From NCBI RefSeq assembly GCF_030315915.2, contig NZ_CP135990.1, forward strand, positions 992,001 through 1,056,000: a stretch of 64,000 bases of DNA, read 5' to 3'. Source of the DNA: Providencia zhijiangensis. Its GTDB lineage: Bacteria > Pseudomonadota > Gammaproteobacteria > Enterobacterales > Enterobacteriaceae. Position numbers and translations under genes: made by a program. Below are positions 49,147-60,133 of the stretch, one piece after another. The notes under the pieces were generated by a model. That model ran no database searches, was not told where the DNA came from, and was given only the letters and a program-made list of their open reading frames with translations. Numbering within the stretch: position 1 is the stretch's first letter; every line of letters begins with the position of its first letter.

Positions 49147-49863
49147 ATGAAACTAGAATTTTCGATTTATCGCTACAATCCTGATGTAGACAATGCGCCA
49201 CGCATGCAAGATTACACCCTTGAAGTGAAAGAAGGGCGTGACATGATGCTGCTGGATGCGTTAATTCAGTTAAAAGAACAAGATCCAACACTCTCATTCC
49301 GTCGTTCTTGCCGTGAAGGTGTGTGTGGTTCTGATGGTCTGAACATGAACGGTAAAAACGGACTGGCTTGTATCACGCCATTGTCTGCTTTAACCCGTAG
49401 TGGTAAAAAAATTGTGATCCGTCCATTACCAGGTCTGCCAGTGATTCGTGACCTGATCATCGACATGACACAATTTTATACTCAATACGAAAAAATTCGT
49501 CCGTATCTTCTTAATGATAATAAGAATCCGCCGGCGCGTGAAAACTTACAGCTACCAGAACAACGTGAAAAACTTGATGGTCTTTACGAGTGTATTCTGT
49601 GTGCATGCTGTTCAACTTCATGCCCATCTTTCTGGTGGAATCCGGACAAATTTATCGGTCCAGCAGGTCTATTAGCTGCATATAGATTCTTAATTGATAG
49701 TCGCGATACTGAAACAGATTCACGATTAGATGATCTGAACGACGCTTTTAGTGTTTTCCGCTGTCATAGCATCATGAATTGTGTCAATGTATGCCCTAAA
49801 GGACTAAATCCAACGAAAGCTATCGGTCACATTAAGTCTATGTTATTGAAACATAGCGCCTAA
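49147..49863 (+). CDS. sdhB: SdhB, succinate dehydrogenase iron-sulfur protein
   Basis: 238 aa. The [2Fe-2S] motif CREGVCGSDGLNMNG and the C-terminal CILCACCSTSCP and CHSIMNCVNVCPKG motifs for the [4Fe-4S] and [3Fe-4S] clusters are present. It passes electrons from SdhA to the membrane quinone site. Confidence 0.98.
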   Translation: MKLEFSIYRYNPDVDNAPRMQDYTLEVKEGRDMMLLDALIQLKEQDPTLSFRRSCREGVCGSDGLNMNGKNGLACITPLSALTRSGKKIVIRPLPGLPVIRDLIIDMTQFYTQYEKIRPYLLNDNKNPPARENLQLPEQREKLDGLYECILCACCSTSCPSFWWNPDKFIGPAGLLAAYRFLIDSRDTETDSRLDDLNDAFSVFRCHSIMNCVNVCPKGLNPTKAIGHIKSMLLKHSA

Positions 49864-50241
49864 ATCGATACAGCCTGCGGCGCTTAGGTGCCGTAGGCTA
49901 AATTTGGATAGCACAAAATACGTACTTAAAGTAAAAAATAAGCGTAAAGTAAGTATAAGTCTTAAATTGAATCACTGAAACGTAAAGTAAAAAGTCAAAA
50001 AGTGAAAGTAAAAAGCCAACTGCAAAACCAGATGAAGACACTTGCGAAAGCAAGGAACCTTTAAAAACCGTAGACAGTTTTTAAAGGTTCCTTAAAAGGG
50101 AAACCCTTAATTGATAAGAGGGACTCCCAAAGTGAGAACATGCAAAAAGCACGTCCAAGAGAACCTTTATCGAGGTCGCTTAAATGCGGCGATTAGTTAA
50201 CCACGGCGAAAACTAAAGCTTATAAAGCTTAAGGGATCACA
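49864..50241. promoter_or_regulatory. sdhB-sucA intergenic hairpin array
   Basis: In 378 bp: an imperfect stem AGCCTGCGGC / GCCGTAGGCT just after sdhB; an A-rich tract with repeated GTAAAGTAA/GTAAAAAG (about 49925-50020); CTTGC-GAAA-GCAAG (50041-50054); a perfect 17-bp stem AAGGAACCTTTAAAAAC (50052-50068) with its complement at 50077-50093; AAGGG-AAA-CCCTT (50096-50108); and AAGCTT twice before the sucA ribosome site. No T-tract, so it is more likely processing or attenuation than termination. Confidence 0.75.
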
Positions 50242-53049
50242 ATGCAGAACGGCGTAATGAAGGACTGGCTGGATTCAAGCTTTCTGGCAGGCGCGAACCA
50301 GTCTTATATAGAACAGCTCTATGAAGATTATCTGACTGACCCTAATTCCGTAGATGTCGAATGGAGAGAAATCTTCCAGCAACTACCTGGAGCGGGTAAT
50401 AGCGGTGAGCAATTACACTCGCAAGCACGAGAATACTTCCGTCGCTTAGCAAAAGATTCTACCCGTTACCACACCTCTGTTAGCGATCCAACGATCGACG
50501 CAAAACAAGTTAAAGTTTTGCAGCTTATCAATGCCTTCCGCTTCCGCGGACATCAAAATGCAAATCTCGACCCGTTAGGACTTTGGAAACGCGAAGCCGT
50601 TCCAGATCTGGACCCTACATTCCATAACCTAACCAAAGAAGATTTCGACGAAACTTTCAACGTGGGTTCATTTGCAATTGGCAAAGAAACCATGAAACTC
50701 AGCGAGCTATATGACCACCTGAAACGCATCTATTGCGGCTCCATTGGTGCGGAATATATGCATATCACTAACACAGAAGAAAAACGTTGGATTCAACAAC
50801 GTTTAGAGTCTGTGAATGTTGCGCAGCAATTTTCTAAAGAAGAAAAACGTCGCTTCTTAGCTGAATTAACAGCAGCGGAAGGTCTTGAGCGTTACCTTGG
50901 TGCAAAATTCCCAGGCGCAAAACGTTTCTCTTTAGAAGGTGGTGATGCACTGATCCCTATGCTGAAGGATCTTATCCATCATGCAGGCAAACAAGACACC
51001 CGTGAAGTGGTGCTTGGTATGGCGCACCGTGGCCGCCTAAATGTCCTGATCAACATTCTGGGTAAAAAACCAGCTGAATTATTTGATGAATTTGCTGGTA
51101 AGCATAAAGACCATTCAAGTGCTGGTGACGTTAAATATCACCAAGGTTTCTCTTCTGATTTCGAAACTGCGGGTTCCCGTGTTCACTTAGCACTGGCATT
51201 TAACCCATCACACTTAGAAATCGTAAGCCCTGTAGTTATCGGTTCTGTACGTGCTCGCCGTGACCGTCTGGACGAAGGGCGCAGCAACATGGTTCTGCCA
51301 ATCACCATTCACGGTGACTCAGCAGTAACCGGTCAAGGTGTTGTACAAGAAACTCTGAACATGTCTCAGGCTCGTGGTTATGAAGTTGGCGGTACCATGC
51401 GTATCGTTATCAACAACCAAGTTGGTTTCACAACCTCCAACCCGAAAGACACACGTTCAACAGAATACTGTACTGATATCGTGAAAATGGTGCAGGCACC
51501 TATTTTCCACGTTAATGCTGATGACCCTGAAGCCGTCGCATTTGTGACTCGCTTAGCCTTAGATTTCCGTAACACCTTTAAGCGCGATGTGATGATCGAC
51601 TTAGTGTGTTACCGCCGTCATGGTCATAACGAAGCTGATGAGCCAAGTGCAACTCAGCCAATCATGTACCAAAAAATCAAACAGCATCCAACTCCACGTA
51701 AAATCTACGCAGACCGTTTAATCGAAGCTGGCGTGGTTTCTGCGAATGAAGTCACTGAAATGGTTAACCTGTATCGTGACGCATTAGACCGTGGTGATTG
51801 TGTTGTTGAAGAATATCGTGAAATGGGTCTGCATTCTTATACATGGGAACCGTACTTAAACCATGAGTGGAATGAGCAATACAAATCTAACTACGATATT
51901 AAACGTTTAACTGAGTTAGCAACTAAGCTGAGCACGATCCCTGAAGGCATCGTTGCGCAATCTCGTGTTGAGAAAATTTATTCTGACCGCGCTGAAATGG
52001 CGAAAGGCGAAAAATTACTCGATTGGGGTGCTGCAGAAACTCTGGCTTACGGTACGTTAGTCGATGAAGGTATTCCAATCCGTTTATCTGGTGAAGATGC
52101 GGGTCGTGGTACGTTCTTCCACCGTCATGCCGTTGTTCACAACCAAACCAATGGTTCTGTGTACGTGCCTCTGCAAAATGTTCATAGTGGTCAAGGCGTA
52201 TTCAACGTTTGGGATTCTGTTCTGACTGAAAACGCAGTATTGGCATTTGAGTATGGCTATGCAACAACTGAACCGCGCGCACTGACTATTTGGGAGGCTC
52301 AGTTCGGTGACTTTGCTAACTGTGCGCAAGTTGTTATCGACCAATTCATTAGCTCTGGTGAGCAAAAATGGGGTCGTATGTGTGGTCTGGTCATGTTACT
52401 GCCTCATGGTTATGAAGGTCAGGGCCCAGAGCACTCATCTGCACGTTTAGAGCGTTACCTGCAACTGTGTGCGGATCAAAACATGCAAGTGTGTGTGCCA
52501 TCAACACCAGCTCAGGTTTACCACATGTTACGCCGTCAAGCACTGCGCGATATGCGTCGACCTCTGATTGTTATGTCACCTAAGTCACTGTTACGTCATC
52601 CATTAGCAGTTTCTAGCATGGATGAGCTGGCAAATGGTTCATTCCAACCAGTTATCGGTGAAATTGACGAAATTAATCCGAAAGATGTGAAACGCGTCGT
52701 TATGTGTTCCGGTAAAGTTTATTACGATTTATTAGAACAACGTCGTAAGAAAGAGCAAAAAGATGTGGCTATCGTGCGTATTGAACAGCTGTATCCGTTC
52801 CCACGTGAAGATATCCAAAAAGTATTCGCTCAGTATGCTCATGTGAAAGATTTCGTTTGGTGCCAAGAAGAGCCACTGAACCAAGGTGCTTGGTATTGCA
52901 GCCAGCACAATTTCCATGAAGCTATCCCAGCAGGCGCAACTTTACGCTATGCGGGTCGAGCAGCTTCTTCTTCTCCAGCAGTTGGTTATACCTCCGTTCA
53001 CCAGGAACAACAAGCGGCCCTGGTTAATGACGCTTTGAACATTGCATAA
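50242..53049 (+). CDS. sucA: SucA, 2-oxoglutarate dehydrogenase E1
   Basis: 935 aa thiamine-diphosphate enzyme. Opening QNGVMKDWLDSSFLAGANQS matches E. coli; cofactor and substrate motifs include HIEIVSPVVIGS-like HLEIVSPV, HGDSAVTGQGVVQETLN and RRHGHNEADEPSATQP. First step of the 2-oxoglutarate dehydrogenase complex. Confidence 0.98.
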   Translation: MQNGVMKDWLDSSFLAGANQSYIEQLYEDYLTDPNSVDVEWREIFQQLPGAGNSGEQLHSQAREYFRRLAKDSTRYHTSVSDPTIDAKQVKVLQLINAFRFRGHQNANLDPLGLWKREAVPDLDPTFHNLTKEDFDETFNVGSFAIGKETMKLSELYDHLKRIYCGSIGAEYMHITNTEEKRWIQQRLESVNVAQQFSKEEKRRFLAELTAAEGLERYLGAKFPGAKRFSLEGGDALIPMLKDLIHHAGKQDTREVVLGMAHRGRLNVLINILGKKPAELFDEFAGKHKDHSSAGDVKYHQGFSSDFETAGSRVHLALAFNPSHLEIVSPVVIGSVRARRDRLDEGRSNMVLPITIHGDSAVTGQGVVQETLNMSQARGYEVGGTMRIVINNQVGFTTSNPKDTRSTEYCTDIVKMVQAPIFHVNADDPEAVAFVTRLALDFRNTFKRDVMIDLVCYRRHGHNEADEPSATQPIMYQKIKQHPTPRKIYADRLIEAGVVSANEVTEMVNLYRDALDRGDCVVEEYREMGLHSYTWEPYLNHEWNEQYKSNYDIKRLTELATKLSTIPEGIVAQSRVEKIYSDRAEMAKGEKLLDWGAAETLAYGTLVDEGIPIRLSGEDAGRGTFFHRHAVVHNQTNGSVYVPLQNVHSGQGVFNVWDSVLTENAVLAFEYGYATTEPRALTIWEAQFGDFANCAQVVIDQFISSGEQKWGRMCGLVMLLPHGYEGQGPEHSSARLERYLQLCADQNMQVCVPSTPAQVYHMLRRQALRDMRRPLIVMSPKSLLRHPLAVSSMDELANGSFQPVIGEIDEINPKDVKRVVMCSGKVYYDLLEQRRKKEQKDVAIVRIEQLYPFPREDIQKVFAQYAHVKDFVWCQEEPLNQGAWYCSQHNFHEAIPAGATLRYAGRAASSSPAVGYTSVHQEQQAALVNDALNIA

Positions 53050-53063
53050 TTAAAGGATAGAAA

Positions 53064-54272
53064 ATGAGTAGCGTAGAAATTCTTGTTCCCGATCTTCCTG
53101 AATCCGTCGCTGATGCAGCGGTTGCCACATGGCATAAAAAACCAGGTGACAGTGTTCAGCGTGATGAAGTTCTGGTTGAGATCGAAACAGACAAAGTTGT
53201 TCTTGAAGTTCCTGCAAGTGAAGCAGGTGTTCTGGAAGCCATTATTGAAGAAGAAGGCGCAACTGTTTTATCTAAACAGTTACTGGGTCGCATTCGTTTA
53301 GGCGATAGCACCGGTATTCCTGCTGAAGTTAAAGAAGCAGCACCTGCACCAGCAGCACGCCAAACAGCGAGCTTAGAAGAAGAAAGCAACGATGCACTGA
53401 GCCCAGCGATTCGTCGTCTGGTCGCTGAGCACAACCTGAACCCTGCGGATATCAAGGGAACTGGTGTTGGCGGTCGTCTGACTCGTGAAGATGTTGAAAA
53501 ACATTTAGCAGCTAAACCAGCTGCGGCACCTGCGGCTCAAGCACCAGCTGCAGCTCAAGCACCATTAGCTCACCGTAGTGAAAAACGTGTTCCGATGACT
53601 CGCCTGCGTAAACGTATTGCAGAGCGTCTGTTGGAAGCGAAAAATAGCACGGCGATGTTAACAACCTTCAACGAAATCAACATGCAGCCTATTAAAGACC
53701 TGCGTGCGCAGTACGGTGAAGCATTCGAAAAACGTCACGGTGTACGTTTAGGCTTTATGTCTTTCTACATTAAGGCGGCGGTTGAAGCACTGAAACGCTA
53801 TCCAGAAGTGAACGCTTCTATCGATGGTTCTGACGTGGTTTACCATAACTATTTCGATATCAGTATTGCGGTATCAACACCGCGTGGCCTGGTAACACCA
53901 GTTCTGCGTGATGTGGATGCAATGAGCATGGCTGATATTGAGAAAAATATTAAAGAGCTGGCTGTCAAAGGTCGCGACGGTAAATTAACTGTTGAAGATT
54001 TAAGTGGCGGTAACTTCACTATCACTAACGGTGGTGTGTTCGGTTCTCTGATGTCTACTCCAATCATTAACCCACCACAAAGCGCAATCTTAGGCATGCA
54101 TGCCATCAAAGACCGCCCAATGGCAGTTAATGGTAAGGTAGAAATTCTTCCAATGATGTATTTAGCGCTGTCTTATGACCACCGTTTAATCGATGGTCGT
54201 GAATCAGTTGGCTTCTTAGTGGCTATCAAAGATATGTTGGAAGATCCAACTCGTTTACTGCTAGACGTATAG
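53064..54272 (+). CDS. sucB: SucB, dihydrolipoyl succinyltransferase E2
   Basis: 402 aa. One lipoyl domain with Lys44 ([10 protein letters not shown]), an E1/E3-binding domain ([14 protein letters not shown]), a short Ala/Pro linker near residue 160, and a catalytic domain ending in [11 protein letters not shown] with the catalytic His. 14 bp after sucA. Confidence 0.98.
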   Translation: MSSVEILVPDLPESVADAAVATWHKKPGDSVQRDEVLVEIETDKVVLEVPASEAGVLEAIIEEEGATVLSKQLLGRIRLGDSTGIPAEVKEAAPAPAARQTASLEEESNDALSPAIRRLVAEHNLNPADIKGTGVGGRLTREDVEKHLAAKPAAAPAAQAPAAAQAPLAHRSEKRVPMTRLRKRIAERLLEAKNSTAMLTTFNEINMQPIKDLRAQYGEAFEKRHGVRLGFMSFYIKAAVEALKRYPEVNASIDGSDVVYHNYFDISIAVSTPRGLVTPVLRDVDAMSMADIEKNIKELAVKGRDGKLTVEDLSGGNFTITNGGVFGSLMSTPIINPPQSAILGMHAIKDRPMAVNGKVEILPMMYLALSYDHRLIDGRESVGFLVAIKDMLEDPTRLLLDV

Positions 54273-54404
54273 AAACATAACAGGGCAGGGGGACAACCTG
54301 TCCGGTCTGAGGTAACCGATGCAGCCAGTTCGCTGGCTGCTAAATCTGTAACAATTGCAAGGGGCGATAAACGCTCCTCCAGACTCAATTATGGATAGAA
54401 CATC
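54273..54404. repeat. hairpins between sucB and sucC
   Basis: GCAGCCAG-TTCG-CTGGCTGC (54321-54340) is a perfect 8-bp stem with a UUCG loop; GGACA-ACC-TGTCC lies just before it. No T-tract follows. Confidence 0.7.
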
Positions 54405-55571
54405 ATGAATTTACACGAGTATCAGGCAAAACAGCTTTTTACACGCTATGGTTTACCAGCACCAACTGGTTATGCCTGTTCATCAGTAGAAGAAGCAGTA
54501 GCTGCGGCGAAAAAAATCGGTAATGGTCCATGGGTTATCAAATGCCAAGTTCACGCAGGTGGACGCGGTAAAGCTGGCGGCGTAAAAGTTACAAAAGATA
54601 TCAATGACATCCGCGAATTTGCTGAAAAATGGTTAGGTAAGAATCTGGTTACTTACCAAACTGATGCAAATGGTCAACCGGTTAACCAAATTTTGGTTGA
54701 AAGCGCGACTGACATCGCTAAAGAACTGTATTTAGGTGCAGTCGTTGACCGTGGTACACGTCGTGTTGTATTCATGGCATCAACTGAAGGCGGCGTTGAA
54801 ATTGAAAAAGTTGCTGAAGAAACACCAGAACTGATCCACAAAGCTGTTATCGATCCACTGACTGGTCCAATGCCATATCAAGGTCGTGAACTGGCGTTCA
54901 AATTAGGCTTAACGGGTAAACAAGTTAGCCAATTCGCTAAAATCTTCATGGGATTAGCGACCATGTTCTTAGAGCGCGATTTAGCGCTGATCGAAGTTAA
55001 CCCATTAGTTATCAATACTGAAGGCGATTTAGTTTGCTTAGACGGTAAATTAGGCGTGGATAGCAACGCTCTGTATCGTCAAGCTGAAATGCGTGAAATG
55101 CACGATCCATCTCAAGAAGATGCGCGTGAAGCTCAAGCGGCTAAGTGGGAACTTAACTACGTTGCTCTGGATGGTAACATCGGCTGTATGGTTAACGGTG
55201 CGGGCCTTGCAATGGGTACCATGGATATCGTTAAACTGCACGGCGGTGCGCCAGCTAACTTCCTTGACGTTGGTGGCGGTGCAACCAAAGAACGCGTAAC
55301 TGAAGCGTTTAAAATCATTCTTTCGGATAAGAGCGTTAAAGCTGTATTCGTAAACATTTTTGGTGGTATCGTTCGCTGTGACCTGATTGCAGACGGCATC
55401 ATTGGTGCAGTAGAAGAAGTTGGCGTGAATGTACCAGTAGTTGTACGTTTAGAAGGTAACAATGCAGAGTTAGGTGCGAAAAAACTGGCAGACAGCGGCT
55501 TAAATATTATCGCTGCAAACAGCCTGACAGATGCAGCTAAGAAAGCAGTAGCAGCGGCGGAGGCTAAATAA
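54405..55571 (+). CDS. sucC: SucC, succinyl-CoA synthetase beta subunit
   Basis: 388 aa ATP-grasp protein ([46 protein letters not shown]). It binds nucleotide and makes succinate plus ATP with SucD. The stop overlaps the sucD start by one base. Confidence 0.98.
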   Translation: MNLHEYQAKQLFTRYGLPAPTGYACSSVEEAVAAAKKIGNGPWVIKCQVHAGGRGKAGGVKVTKDINDIREFAEKWLGKNLVTYQTDANGQPVNQILVESATDIAKELYLGAVVDRGTRRVVFMASTEGGVEIEKVAEETPELIHKAVIDPLTGPMPYQGRELAFKLGLTGKQVSQFAKIFMGLATMFLERDLALIEVNPLVINTEGDLVCLDGKLGVDSNALYRQAEMREMHDPSQEDAREAQAAKWELNYVALDGNIGCMVNGAGLAMGTMDIVKLHGGAPANFLDVGGGATKERVTEAFKIILSDKSVKAVFVNIFGGIVRCDLIADGIIGAVEEVGVNVPVVVRLEGNNAELGAKKLADSGLNIIAANSLTDAAKKAVAAAEAK

Positions 55572-56443
55572 TGTCTATTTTAATCGATAAAAACACCAAA
55601 GTAATTTGCCAAGGGTTCACTGGCGGTCAAGGTACTTTCCACTCCGAACAAGCTATTGCTTACGGTACAAAAATGGTTGGCGGTGTAACGCCAGGTAAAG
55701 GTGGTACAACTCACCTAGGTTTACCGGTATTTAACACTGTGCGTGAAGCAGTAGAAGCAACGGGTGCAACAGCATCTGTTATCTACGTGCCAGCACCATT
55801 TTGTAAGGATTCTATCCTTGAAGCGATTGATGCAGGTATCAAACTGATCATCACTATCACAGAAGGTATTCCAACACTGGATATGCTGACCGTTAAAGTG
55901 AAATTAGACGAAGCTGGCGTTCGTATGATTGGCCCTAACTGCCCAGGTGTTATCACTCCGGGCGAGTGCAAAATCGGTATCCAACCTGGCCACATTCATA
56001 TGCCAGGTAAAGTTGGTATTGTTTCACGTTCAGGTACACTGACTTATGAAGCGGTAAAACAAACAACGGATGCAGGTTTAGGCCAATCTACTTGTGTTGG
56101 TATCGGTGGTGACCCAATTCCTGGTTCAAACTTTATCGATATCCTGAAATTATTCCAAGAAGACCCACAAACTGAAGCGATCGTGATGATCGGTGAAATC
56201 GGTGGTAACGCGGAAGAAGAAGCGGCTGCATACATCAAAGAGCACGTTACTAAGCCTGTTGTTGGCTATATCGCGGGTGTGACTGCACCTAAAGGTAAGC
56301 GTATGGGACATGCTGGTGCAATTATCGCTGGTGGTAAAGGTACTGCCGACGAGAAATTTGCTGCTTTAGAAGCAGCTGGCGTGAAAACTGTACGTAGCTT
56401 GGCTGATATCGGCGATGCTGTGAAGTCTATGCTAAACAAATAA
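55571..56443 (+). CDS. sucD: SucD, succinyl-CoA synthetase alpha subunit
   Basis: 290 aa. CoA-binding N-terminal domain ([15 protein letters not shown]) and the phospho-histidine in [15 protein letters not shown]. Forms the heterotetramer with SucC. Last gene of the sdh-suc block. Confidence 0.98.
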   Translation: MSILIDKNTKVICQGFTGGQGTFHSEQAIAYGTKMVGGVTPGKGGTTHLGLPVFNTVREAVEATGATASVIYVPAPFCKDSILEAIDAGIKLIITITEGIPTLDMLTVKVKLDEAGVRMIGPNCPGVITPGECKIGIQPGHIHMPGKVGIVSRSGTLTYEAVKQTTDAGLGQSTCVGIGGDPIPGSNFIDILKLFQEDPQTEAIVMIGEIGGNAEEEAAAYIKEHVTKPVVGYIAGVTAPKGKRMGHAGAIIAGGKGTADEKFAALEAAGVKTVRSLADIGDAVKSMLNK

Positions 56444-56516
56444 GCGCAATATGAGCTTATAGCTCGTATAACGTAAGAGACGAAGCCCGTGCTTTCTAGG
56501 AAGCGCGGGTTTTTTT
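56444..56516 (+). ncRNA. possible SdhX-like 3' UTR RNA after sucD
   Basis: Between the sucD stop and the terminator lies GAGCT-TAT-AGCTC (56453-56465), the single-stranded CGTATAACGTAAGAGACGAA, and a terminator stem CCCGTGCTT / AAGCGCGGG with a T-run. In E. coli the same 3' end yields the SdhX sRNA. Homology is inferred from place and layout. Confidence 0.4.
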
Positions 56517-56517
56517 A
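56484..56517 (+). terminator. sdh-suc operon terminator
   Basis: GCCCGTGCTTTCTAGGAAGC opens a stem with one mismatch closed by GCGGG and followed by seven Ts. Confidence 0.9.
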
Positions 56518-57270
56518 TGGCTAATGATTGTACTTATTTCATGTAATTCCTACTAAAAGCTTAAAAGGTAGGATTTTTAATGAGTAATACCAAAATAAAT
56601 CAGCATAAATAGTAAGTTTTGAGTAAGTTTATTATTGAATATGAAATAGCACAAAATGGGAAATAGCCTAATTTGATATTAGATCAATTTTTTATTTTGA
56701 AATTATTTTGATTAACTGAATATAGGGCTTTTTCTACGATAATTATCTTTATTAATAAATAAAGTAATAATTTAGAAATGGGCTGCTATTATAAATAAAC
56801 ATTCTTTTTTAGATTGAGAAAAACAAAAGTTATCATTTTGTTTTAATCTTATTAAAAAAGTAAAAAAACCTATATCAATTAAAATAACAGATAGTTAACA
56901 ACTGGCTAACTATTATTTGAATCGGGTCGAGAACAATTAACAAGTGAGAAAAAATTGACGTAAATCAATTTATTACCACTAGCTTTATTTGCCCAAATTG
57001 CTTAAATTGGTGCTCGATCAAATACTCATTTTTCTATTAAAGGGTATAATTATTGATATAACTTCAGAATTCAAATCTGAATCACGTAAAAGAAGTTTAT
57101 TGTATGTGAAGATAGGCGTACTATTATTATGGTAGGTTTTTTCTTTTACTTTTGTTAATTATTTGTTGTTTTGAGGCATTTTTTGCTGGTAGTTAAGAGG
57201 CTTTCCTGTTTAACACTGGAAGCTGGGTTGCCGCAAGTCGGTGTCTTCCTGCTAGGAGCAAGGAGTCAAG
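56518..57270. promoter_or_regulatory. cydA upstream region with FNR and ArcA-like sites
   Basis: About 750 AT-rich bp without a gene. TTGAC-GTAA-ATCAA (56955-56968) is a near-consensus FNR box. ATAGTTA (56891-56897) and TAACTAT (56907-56913) form an inverted pair with GTTA repeats that suit ArcA. GGAGCAAGGAG lies before the cydA ATG. Long, oxygen-controlled leaders are usual for cydAB. Confidence 0.65.
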
Positions 57271-58839
57271 ATGTTTGATATTGTCGAACTGTCACGATTA
57301 CAGTTTGCCTTAACTGCGATGTATCACTTCCTGTTCGTTCCATTAACGCTCGGTATGGCGTTTTTGCTTGCGATTATGGAGACGGTATATGTGCTGTCTG
57401 GTAAACAAATTTATAAAGATATGACTAAGTTCTGGGGCAAGTTATTTGGTATTAACTTCGCTCTGGGTGTTGCGACTGGTCTGACTATGGAGTTCCAATT
57501 CGGGACTAACTGGTCATACTACGCCCACTATGTTGGAGATATCTTCGGTGCGCCTCTGGCAATCGAAGGTCTGATGGCATTCTTCTTAGAATCTACCTTT
57601 GTTGGTTTATTCTTCTTCGGTTGGGATCGTTTAAGCAAAACTCAGCACCTTGCGGTGACTTGGTTAGTTGCTTTAGGTTCTAACTTCTCTGCGCTGTGGA
57701 TTCTGGTTGCGAACGGTTGGATGCAAAACCCTATCGCTGCAGACTTCAACTACGAAACAATGCGTATGGAAATGGTTAGCTTCTCTGAGCTAGTCCTGAA
57801 CCCAGTTGCGCAAGTTAAATTCGTTCACACAGTTGCTGCTGGTTATTGTACTGGTGCCATGTTCATTCTGGGTATCAGCTCTTACTATATGCTTAAAGGT
57901 CGTGACTTGGCATTCGCTAAGCGCTCTTTTGCAATTGCTGCAAGCTTTGGGATGGCTGCCGTTCTTTCTGTTATCGTTCTTGGTGATGAATCAGGTTACG
58001 AAATGGGTGACGTGCAGAAAACGAAGCTGGCCGCTGTTGAAGCAGAGTGGGAAACCCATGCGCCTCCAGCTGCATTTAACCTAATCGCATTCCCAAGCAA
58101 TGAGAAACAAGAGAATACATTCTCTATCTCAATTCCATGGGCGATGGGTATTATTGCAACGCGTTCTATCGACACGCCAGTATTAGGTCTGAAAGATCTT
58201 ATGAAGCAACACGAAGTCCGTATCCGTAACGGTATGGTTTCTTATGGTCAATTACAACAGCTGTTAGCTGGTGATAAGAGCCCAGAACTGCGTGCTGCGT
58301 TCGAAGCAAGTAAAAAAGACCTTGGTTATGGCCTTCTGTTAAAACAATACACACCAAACGTTGTTGATGCGACAGAAGAACAAATTCAGAAAGCGGTTAA
58401 AGACAGTATTCCTAATGTTGCACCACTGTTCTGGGCATTCCGTATCATGGTTGCAGTCGGCTTCGCGTTACTGTTAATCATCGGTTGGTCATTCCTGTCA
58501 GTTGTTCGTAACCGTATTGGTAAGAGCAAACTGCTGCTTCGTCTGGCTCTGTTTGGTATTCCATTACCATGGATTGCTATTGAATCAGGCTGGTTCGTGG
58601 CTGAGTATGGTCGTCAACCGTGGGCAATTGGTGAAGTGTTACCGGTTTCGGTCGCACACTCTAACTTAACCCCACAAGACCTGATCTTCTCTATGGCTCT
58701 GATCTGTGGTCTGTATACACTGTTCTTAATTGCCGAAATGTTCTTAATGTTCAAATTCGCTCGCAAAGGGCCTAGCAGCCTGAAAACCGGTCGTTACCAT
58801 TTTGAACAGAAAAATAGTTCAGCACACGACGTTCAGTAA
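57271..58839 (+). CDS. cydA: CydA, cytochrome bd-I oxidase subunit I
   Basis: 522 aa, nearly collinear with E. coli CydA. Heme and quinone motifs include [19 protein letters not shown], the His of [18 protein letters not shown], and the Q-loop [17 protein letters not shown]. Quinol oxidase used at low oxygen. Confidence 0.98.
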   Translation: MFDIVELSRLQFALTAMYHFLFVPLTLGMAFLLAIMETVYVLSGKQIYKDMTKFWGKLFGINFALGVATGLTMEFQFGTNWSYYAHYVGDIFGAPLAIEGLMAFFLESTFVGLFFFGWDRLSKTQHLAVTWLVALGSNFSALWILVANGWMQNPIAADFNYETMRMEMVSFSELVLNPVAQVKFVHTVAAGYCTGAMFILGISSYYMLKGRDLAFAKRSFAIAASFGMAAVLSVIVLGDESGYEMGDVQKTKLAAVEAEWETHAPPAAFNLIAFPSNEKQENTFSISIPWAMGIIATRSIDTPVLGLKDLMKQHEVRIRNGMVSYGQLQQLLAGDKSPELRAAFEASKKDLGYGLLLKQYTPNVVDATEEQIQKAVKDSIPNVAPLFWAFRIMVAVGFALLLIIGWSFLSVVRNRIGKSKLLLRLALFGIPLPWIAIESGWFVAEYGRQPWAIGEVLPVSVAHSNLTPQDLIFSMALICGLYTLFLIAEMFLMFKFARKGPSSLKTGRYHFEQKNSSAHDVQ

Positions 58840-58853
58840 ACAGGAGTCCACTT

Positions 58854-59993
58854 ATGTTTGATTATGAAGTTCTTCGATTTGTGTGGTGGATCCTTATCGG
58901 CGTACTGCTGATTGGATTTGCCGTCACGGATGGCTTTGACATGGGCGTAGGCTTCTTATTACCTATCTTAGGTAAAACAGATACTGAACGCCGCGTTATG
59001 ATTAACTCAGTAGCACCGCACTGGGATGGTAACCAAGTTTGGTTAATCACAGCGGGTGGTGCAATGTTCGCTGCATGGCCTCAGGTTTATGCTGCTTCAT
59101 TCTCTGGCTTCTATGTTGCTATGATTTTGGTATTAGCTGCATTGTTCTTCCGTCCGGTTGGTTTCGACTACCGTTCTAAACTGGAGAACCCAAAATGGCG
59201 TAGCATGTGGGACTGGGGTCTGTTCATCGGTGGTTTCGTGCCTCCGTTAGTTATCGGTGTTGCGTTTGGTAACCTGTTACTGGGTGTTCCACTGCAAATC
59301 GATAACCAACAGTATCTGACTTATACAGGTAACCTGTTTGGTCTGCTGAACCCATACGGTCTGTTAGCTGGTGTTGTCGGTTTAATGATGATTGTTACCC
59401 AAGGTGCAACTTATCTGCAAATGCGTACAACGGGCGAACTGCACTTACGTACCCGTAAAGCAACTTACATCTGTGCGTTTATCACTTTAGCTGCTTTTGC
59501 TGGTGCTGGCGTATGGTTAGTGATGGGTATCGATGGTTATGTTGTGACTTCAACGATTGATACATTAAGCCCGTCTAACCCACTGAACAAAACTGTAGAA
59601 GTTGTTTCTGGTGCATGGTTAACTAACTTTAATACGTATCCAATCCTGTGGGCTTTACCTGGCCTGGGTCTGGCATTACCTCTGTTAACGATGATTGCAA
59701 CTAAAGCAGATAAAAATGGTTGGGCGTTCCTGTTCTCCTCATTGACTATCGCGTGCATTATCTTGACATGTGGTGTTGCAATGTTCCCATTCGTCATGCC
59801 TTCAAGCATCATGCCAAATGCAAGTTTGACCATGTGGGATGCGACATCTAGCCTGTTCACTCTGCAAGTTATGACTGTTGTTGCTATCATTTTTGTTCCA
59901 ATCATCCTGTGCTACACCGCGTGGTGTTACTACAAAATGTTTGGTCGTTTGGACAAAAACTTCATCGAAAGCAACAAGCATTCACTGTATTAA
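58854..59993 (+). CDS. cydB: CydB, cytochrome bd-I oxidase subunit II
   Basis: 379 aa with about eight membrane helices; conserved FAVTDGFDMGVGFLLP and VAPHWDGNQVWLITAGG. 14 bp after cydA. Confidence 0.98.
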   Translation: MFDYEVLRFVWWILIGVLLIGFAVTDGFDMGVGFLLPILGKTDTERRVMINSVAPHWDGNQVWLITAGGAMFAAWPQVYAASFSGFYVAMILVLAALFFRPVGFDYRSKLENPKWRSMWDWGLFIGGFVPPLVIGVAFGNLLLGVPLQIDNQQYLTYTGNLFGLLNPYGLLAGVVGLMMIVTQGATYLQMRTTGELHLRTRKATYICAFITLAAFAGAGVWLVMGIDGYVVTSTIDTLSPSNPLNKTVEVVSGAWLTNFNTYPILWALPGLGLALPLLTMIATKADKNGWAFLFSSLTIACIILTCGVAMFPFVMPSSIMPNASLTMWDATSSLFTLQVMTVVAIIFVPIILCYTAWCYYKMFGRLDKNFIESNKHSLY

Positions 59994-60005
59994 GGAGCAT
60001 AACAT

Positions 60006-60128
60006 ATGTGGTATTTCGCCTGGATCCTCGGCACTCTGTTAGCTTGTAGTTTTGCAGTGATTGCAGCATTAGCCCTTGAGCACTCTGAAAGTGCAAAAGA
60101 AGCTAAAACAGCTAAAGATGGTGAGTAA
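60006..60128 (+). CDS. cydX: CydX, small cytochrome bd-I subunit
   Basis: 40 aa single-helix protein opening MWYFAWILGTLLACSFAVIA, with a Lys/Glu-rich tail. It is 12 bp after cydB behind AGGAGC and is required for bd-I stability in E. coli, where it has 37 residues. Confidence 0.94.
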   Translation: MWYFAWILGTLLACSFAVIAALALEHSESAKEAKTAKDGE

Positions 60129-60133
60129 ATAGT

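Noticed and set aside
56673-56687. TTGAT-ATTAG-ATCAA as an FNR box
   Set aside because: The spacer is five bases, whereas FNR needs four; kept only as a near-palindrome.
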